Assembly: GCF_028610705.1 (NCBI RefSeq)
Contig: NZ_JAQQWT010000005.1
Coordinates: 69,179 to 102,530, forward strand
Direction of reading: 5' to 3'
Origin: Halalkalibacter alkalisediminis
GTDB lineage: Bacteria > Bacillota > Bacilli > Bacillales > Bacillaceae_D
DNA: 33,352 nucleotides
Both the position numbers and the translations under genes were made by a program. The notes under the pieces are model-generated. The model was given only the letters and a program-made list of their open reading frames with translations. It had not been told where the DNA came from and did not search any database. Shown piece after piece: positions 31,984 to 33,352 of the stretch (positions within the stretch are counted from its first letter, which is position 1; each line of letters begins with the position of its first letter).

Positions 31984-33009
31984 CTATTCTGCTTTTGCTG
32001 TCATTTGTGCTACATACGGGTCAAGGCCTTCAATTTCGATGCCTTGGTAGTAATGTGTAACGATGTCTTGGTAGGTCTTGCCTTCTTTAGCCATGCCGTC
32101 AGCTCCGTACTGACTCATACCGACGCCGTGACCCCATCCTCTTGTTTGGATCGTGATTTGTTGGCCTTGGCGTTGCCACTGGAAGTCAGATGAATCAAGA
32201 CCTAGTTTATCCCGAACTTGACGACCGCTTAATTCGGTTCCGTTAATGACTACTTTCGCAACGCGACCACCATCTGTTCGCTCTGAAATAGTGCCAACAG
32301 ATCCATCATCCGGAAGGGATACACCTAGCTTTTCTTGGAATTCCGAAACAGCCATCACCTTTTCTGCACTAAAGCGAGGCGATGATTGATCCCAAGGACT
32401 TTCCACGCTTCTTAAATAAGGAAATTCATTTTCCCAGTAGTCTTCAGAGTTCTCTGTATAGCCATTACTCGTTGAAAAGAAAGCGGCATCGATTGGTTCC
32501 CCATCATAGGTTAATACTTGGCCTTGAGTGGATAGGACCGCTTCTTGAATACGGGCCATATATAAGTCATAATCTGCGCCCCAACTTTCTTTTAACTCCG
32601 CTTCATTTCTATATACTTGGTGTGTGACGGTATCGGTAACCATGGCTCCTTCTGGTAGCTGTACATCTCTAGGGCTGAGTATATGTTTTAGCATGTATGT
32701 ACGCGCCGTTAGAGCTTGGGCTTTTAAAGCTTCCATTTCAAAATTTGGATGCATTTCAGAGGCAACGACACCCATTACGTATTTTTCAAGTGGTACATTT
32801 TCAATTTGCTCCGATTGTGAACGAAAAACGGCAATAGCCACATCCTCTTCCGGATTATAAGACCAAGCTTGTTCCGGTTGTTCGAGTGCTACTGTGCGAA
32901 CCGTCGTCGTTGTGCTATCGGCAGGTTCTGAAACAAAAAGGACCAGCATAGTGGGAATAATAAGTACGATCGTGCATAAAATAGTTGCTACAATTAGAAG
33001 TCGTTTCAT
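31984..33009 (-). CDS. spoIID: Peptidoglycan lytic transglycosylase SpoIID
   Basis: The start is the ATG at 33009, seven bases after GGAGG; the open frame extends 84 bases further but has no site there and crosses the promoter. The product has 341 residues (family about 343). A membrane anchor at 3-26 precedes the SpoIID domain, with the catalytic Glu in VASEMHPNFEMEALKAQA (about residue 85) and the end motif GWGHGVGMSQYGADGMA. It cuts stem-free glycan after SpoIIP action and drives engulfment with SpoIIM and SpoIIP. The visible promoter is of sigma-E type, as known for the gene. Confidence 0.96.
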   Translation of the reverse strand: MKRLLIVATILCTIVLIIPTMLVLFVSEPADSTTTTVRTVALEQPEQAWSYNPEEDVAIAVFRSQSEQIENVPLEKYVMGVVASEMHPNFEMEALKAQALTARTYMLKHILSPRDVQLPEGAMVTDTVTHQVYRNEAELKESWGADYDLYMARIQEAVLSTQGQVLTYDGEPIDAAFFSTSNGYTENSEDYWENEFPYLRSVESPWDQSSPRFSAEKVMAVSEFQEKLGVSLPDDGSVGTISERTDGGRVAKVVINGTELSGRQVRDKLGLDSSDFQWQRQGQQITIQTRGWGHGVGMSQYGADGMAKEGKTYQDIVTHYYQGIEIEGLDPYVAQMTAKAE

Positions 33010-33045
33010 GTCAGTCCTCCATTTGTTGATTTTTCTCTCTAAGAA

Positions 33046-33075
33046 AGTATATGAGGGCTCGGCTTGAAATAGACC
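33046..33075 (-). promoter_or_regulatory. Sigma-E promoter of spoIID
   Basis: On the minus strand GGTCTATT (6 of 8 against GKMATATT), 14 bases, then CATATACT (7 of 8 against CATACAMT), 37 bases before the ATG. Confidence 0.65.
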
Positions 33076-33115
33076 AGCAACTACAATGGACAATTGTGTA
33101 AAATGACGAAAATAA

Positions 33116-33142
33116 AGCTGTTGAGATTAAACTCAACAGCTT
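33116..33142 (-). terminator. Terminator upstream of spoIID
   Basis: A perfect stem AAGCTGTTGAG / CTCAACAGCTT with a 6-base loop, then TTATTTT on the minus strand (its first bases shared with the stem); it would stop read-through from the right. Confidence 0.75.
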
Positions 33143-33191
33143 AGGGTTAAAATTGAATGGTAACCGTTTAACATTTGCCTACTTATTTATG

Positions 33192-33280
33192 CGGTGGCAG
33201 TGGCTCCACACTCGTTGCGCGCCTTTTTGAGAAGACCGCTCAAAATGGCTTAAAAGATGGCAACGGCTCCGCTCACACTT
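33192..33280. repeat. Hairpin repeat family, single copy 4
   Basis: One unit with the same order: GTGGCAGTGGCTCCAC, GCGCGCC, hairpin at 33222-33248 (CCTTTTTGAG / CTCAAAATGG, one mismatch), CTTAAAAGATGGCAACGGC, CTCCGCTCA. It lies 8 kb from the other arrays. Confidence 0.8.
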
Positions 33281-33290
33281 CCCGTAATAG

Positions 33291-33330
33291 CAAAAAAGGG
33301 AAAGGGCAAACTCTTGGCCTGCTCTTTACC
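33291..33330 (-). terminator. Terminator of the gene at the right edge
   Basis: On the minus strand GGTAAAGAGCA can pair with TTGCCCTTTCC (wobbles and one bulge), followed by CCCTTTTTTG. Confidence 0.55.
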
Positions 33331-33352
33331 TTAATCTCCTGTGACGCGATAT
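33331..33352 (-). CDS. Possible C-terminal codons of an upstream gene
   Basis: Six codons (YRVTGD) and a TAA precede the terminator. In Bacillus subtilis murAA and ywmB lie upstream of spoIID, so murA or a neighbour is plausible, but seven codons cannot identify it. Confidence 0.3.

Overview
The window reads as chromosome of an endospore-forming, flagellated Gram-positive of the Bacillaceae, most likely an alkaliphile. The spore genes (spoIID, spoIIQ, spoIIID) and the order spoIIID-mbl-flhO-flhP followed by fabZ are the Bacillus arrangement. Strongly acidic secreted proteins, sodium-coupled transport and a poly-gamma-glutamate locus fit alkaliphily; the genus is inference. Almost every gene is on the minus strand; the exceptions are the two genes at 2356-4832.

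Region 1 (1-6100) encodes the cell surface: a secreted Asp/Glu repeat protein running off the left edge, a DUF5667-type secreted protein with a Lys/Glu/Gln repeat tail, a forward pair (zinc-ribbon membrane protein plus trypsin-like protease), and a frameshifted gene of three NlpC/P60-like modules that have all lost the catalytic cysteine.

Region 2 (6400-16300) is the centrepiece, a poly-gamma-glutamate locus transcribed right to left: capB, capC, capA, capD (gamma-glutamyltransferase) and a capE-like small membrane protein. After a gap holding a 34-bp perfect palindrome and a possible gene remnant comes a 998-residue protein that joins, in one uninterrupted frame, an extracytoplasmic gamma-glutamyltransferase to a membrane-embedded family 2 processive glycosyltransferase. 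An LCP-family wall-polymer ligase follows. Together they suggest a machine making or linking a polyglutamate-polysaccharide hybrid and fixing it to the wall. The teichuronopeptide (polyglutamate plus polyglucuronate) of alkaliphilic Bacillus is the closest described polymer.

Region 3 (16300-20800) holds small proteins, three of them short (77, 24 and 45 residues), an acidic lipoprotein, a PAS-GGDEF-EAL cyclic-di-GMP protein, fabZ and an EpuA-like membrane protein.

Region 4 (20800-25200) carries flhP, flhO, mbl and spoIIID. The gaps behind these genes are filled by a repeat family with a period of about 140 bp, each full unit carrying a hairpin whose stem bases change in compensating pairs. 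Another copy lies near the right edge.

Region 5 (25200-30540) holds a DEDDh exonuclease, a cNMP/CBS/DUF294 regulator, a two-subunit sodium:solute symporter, and a two-gene operon of small membrane proteins. Region 6 (30600-33352) has spoIIQ and spoIID with recognisable sporulation promoters and terminators, then a repeat copy and what may be the last codons of another gene.
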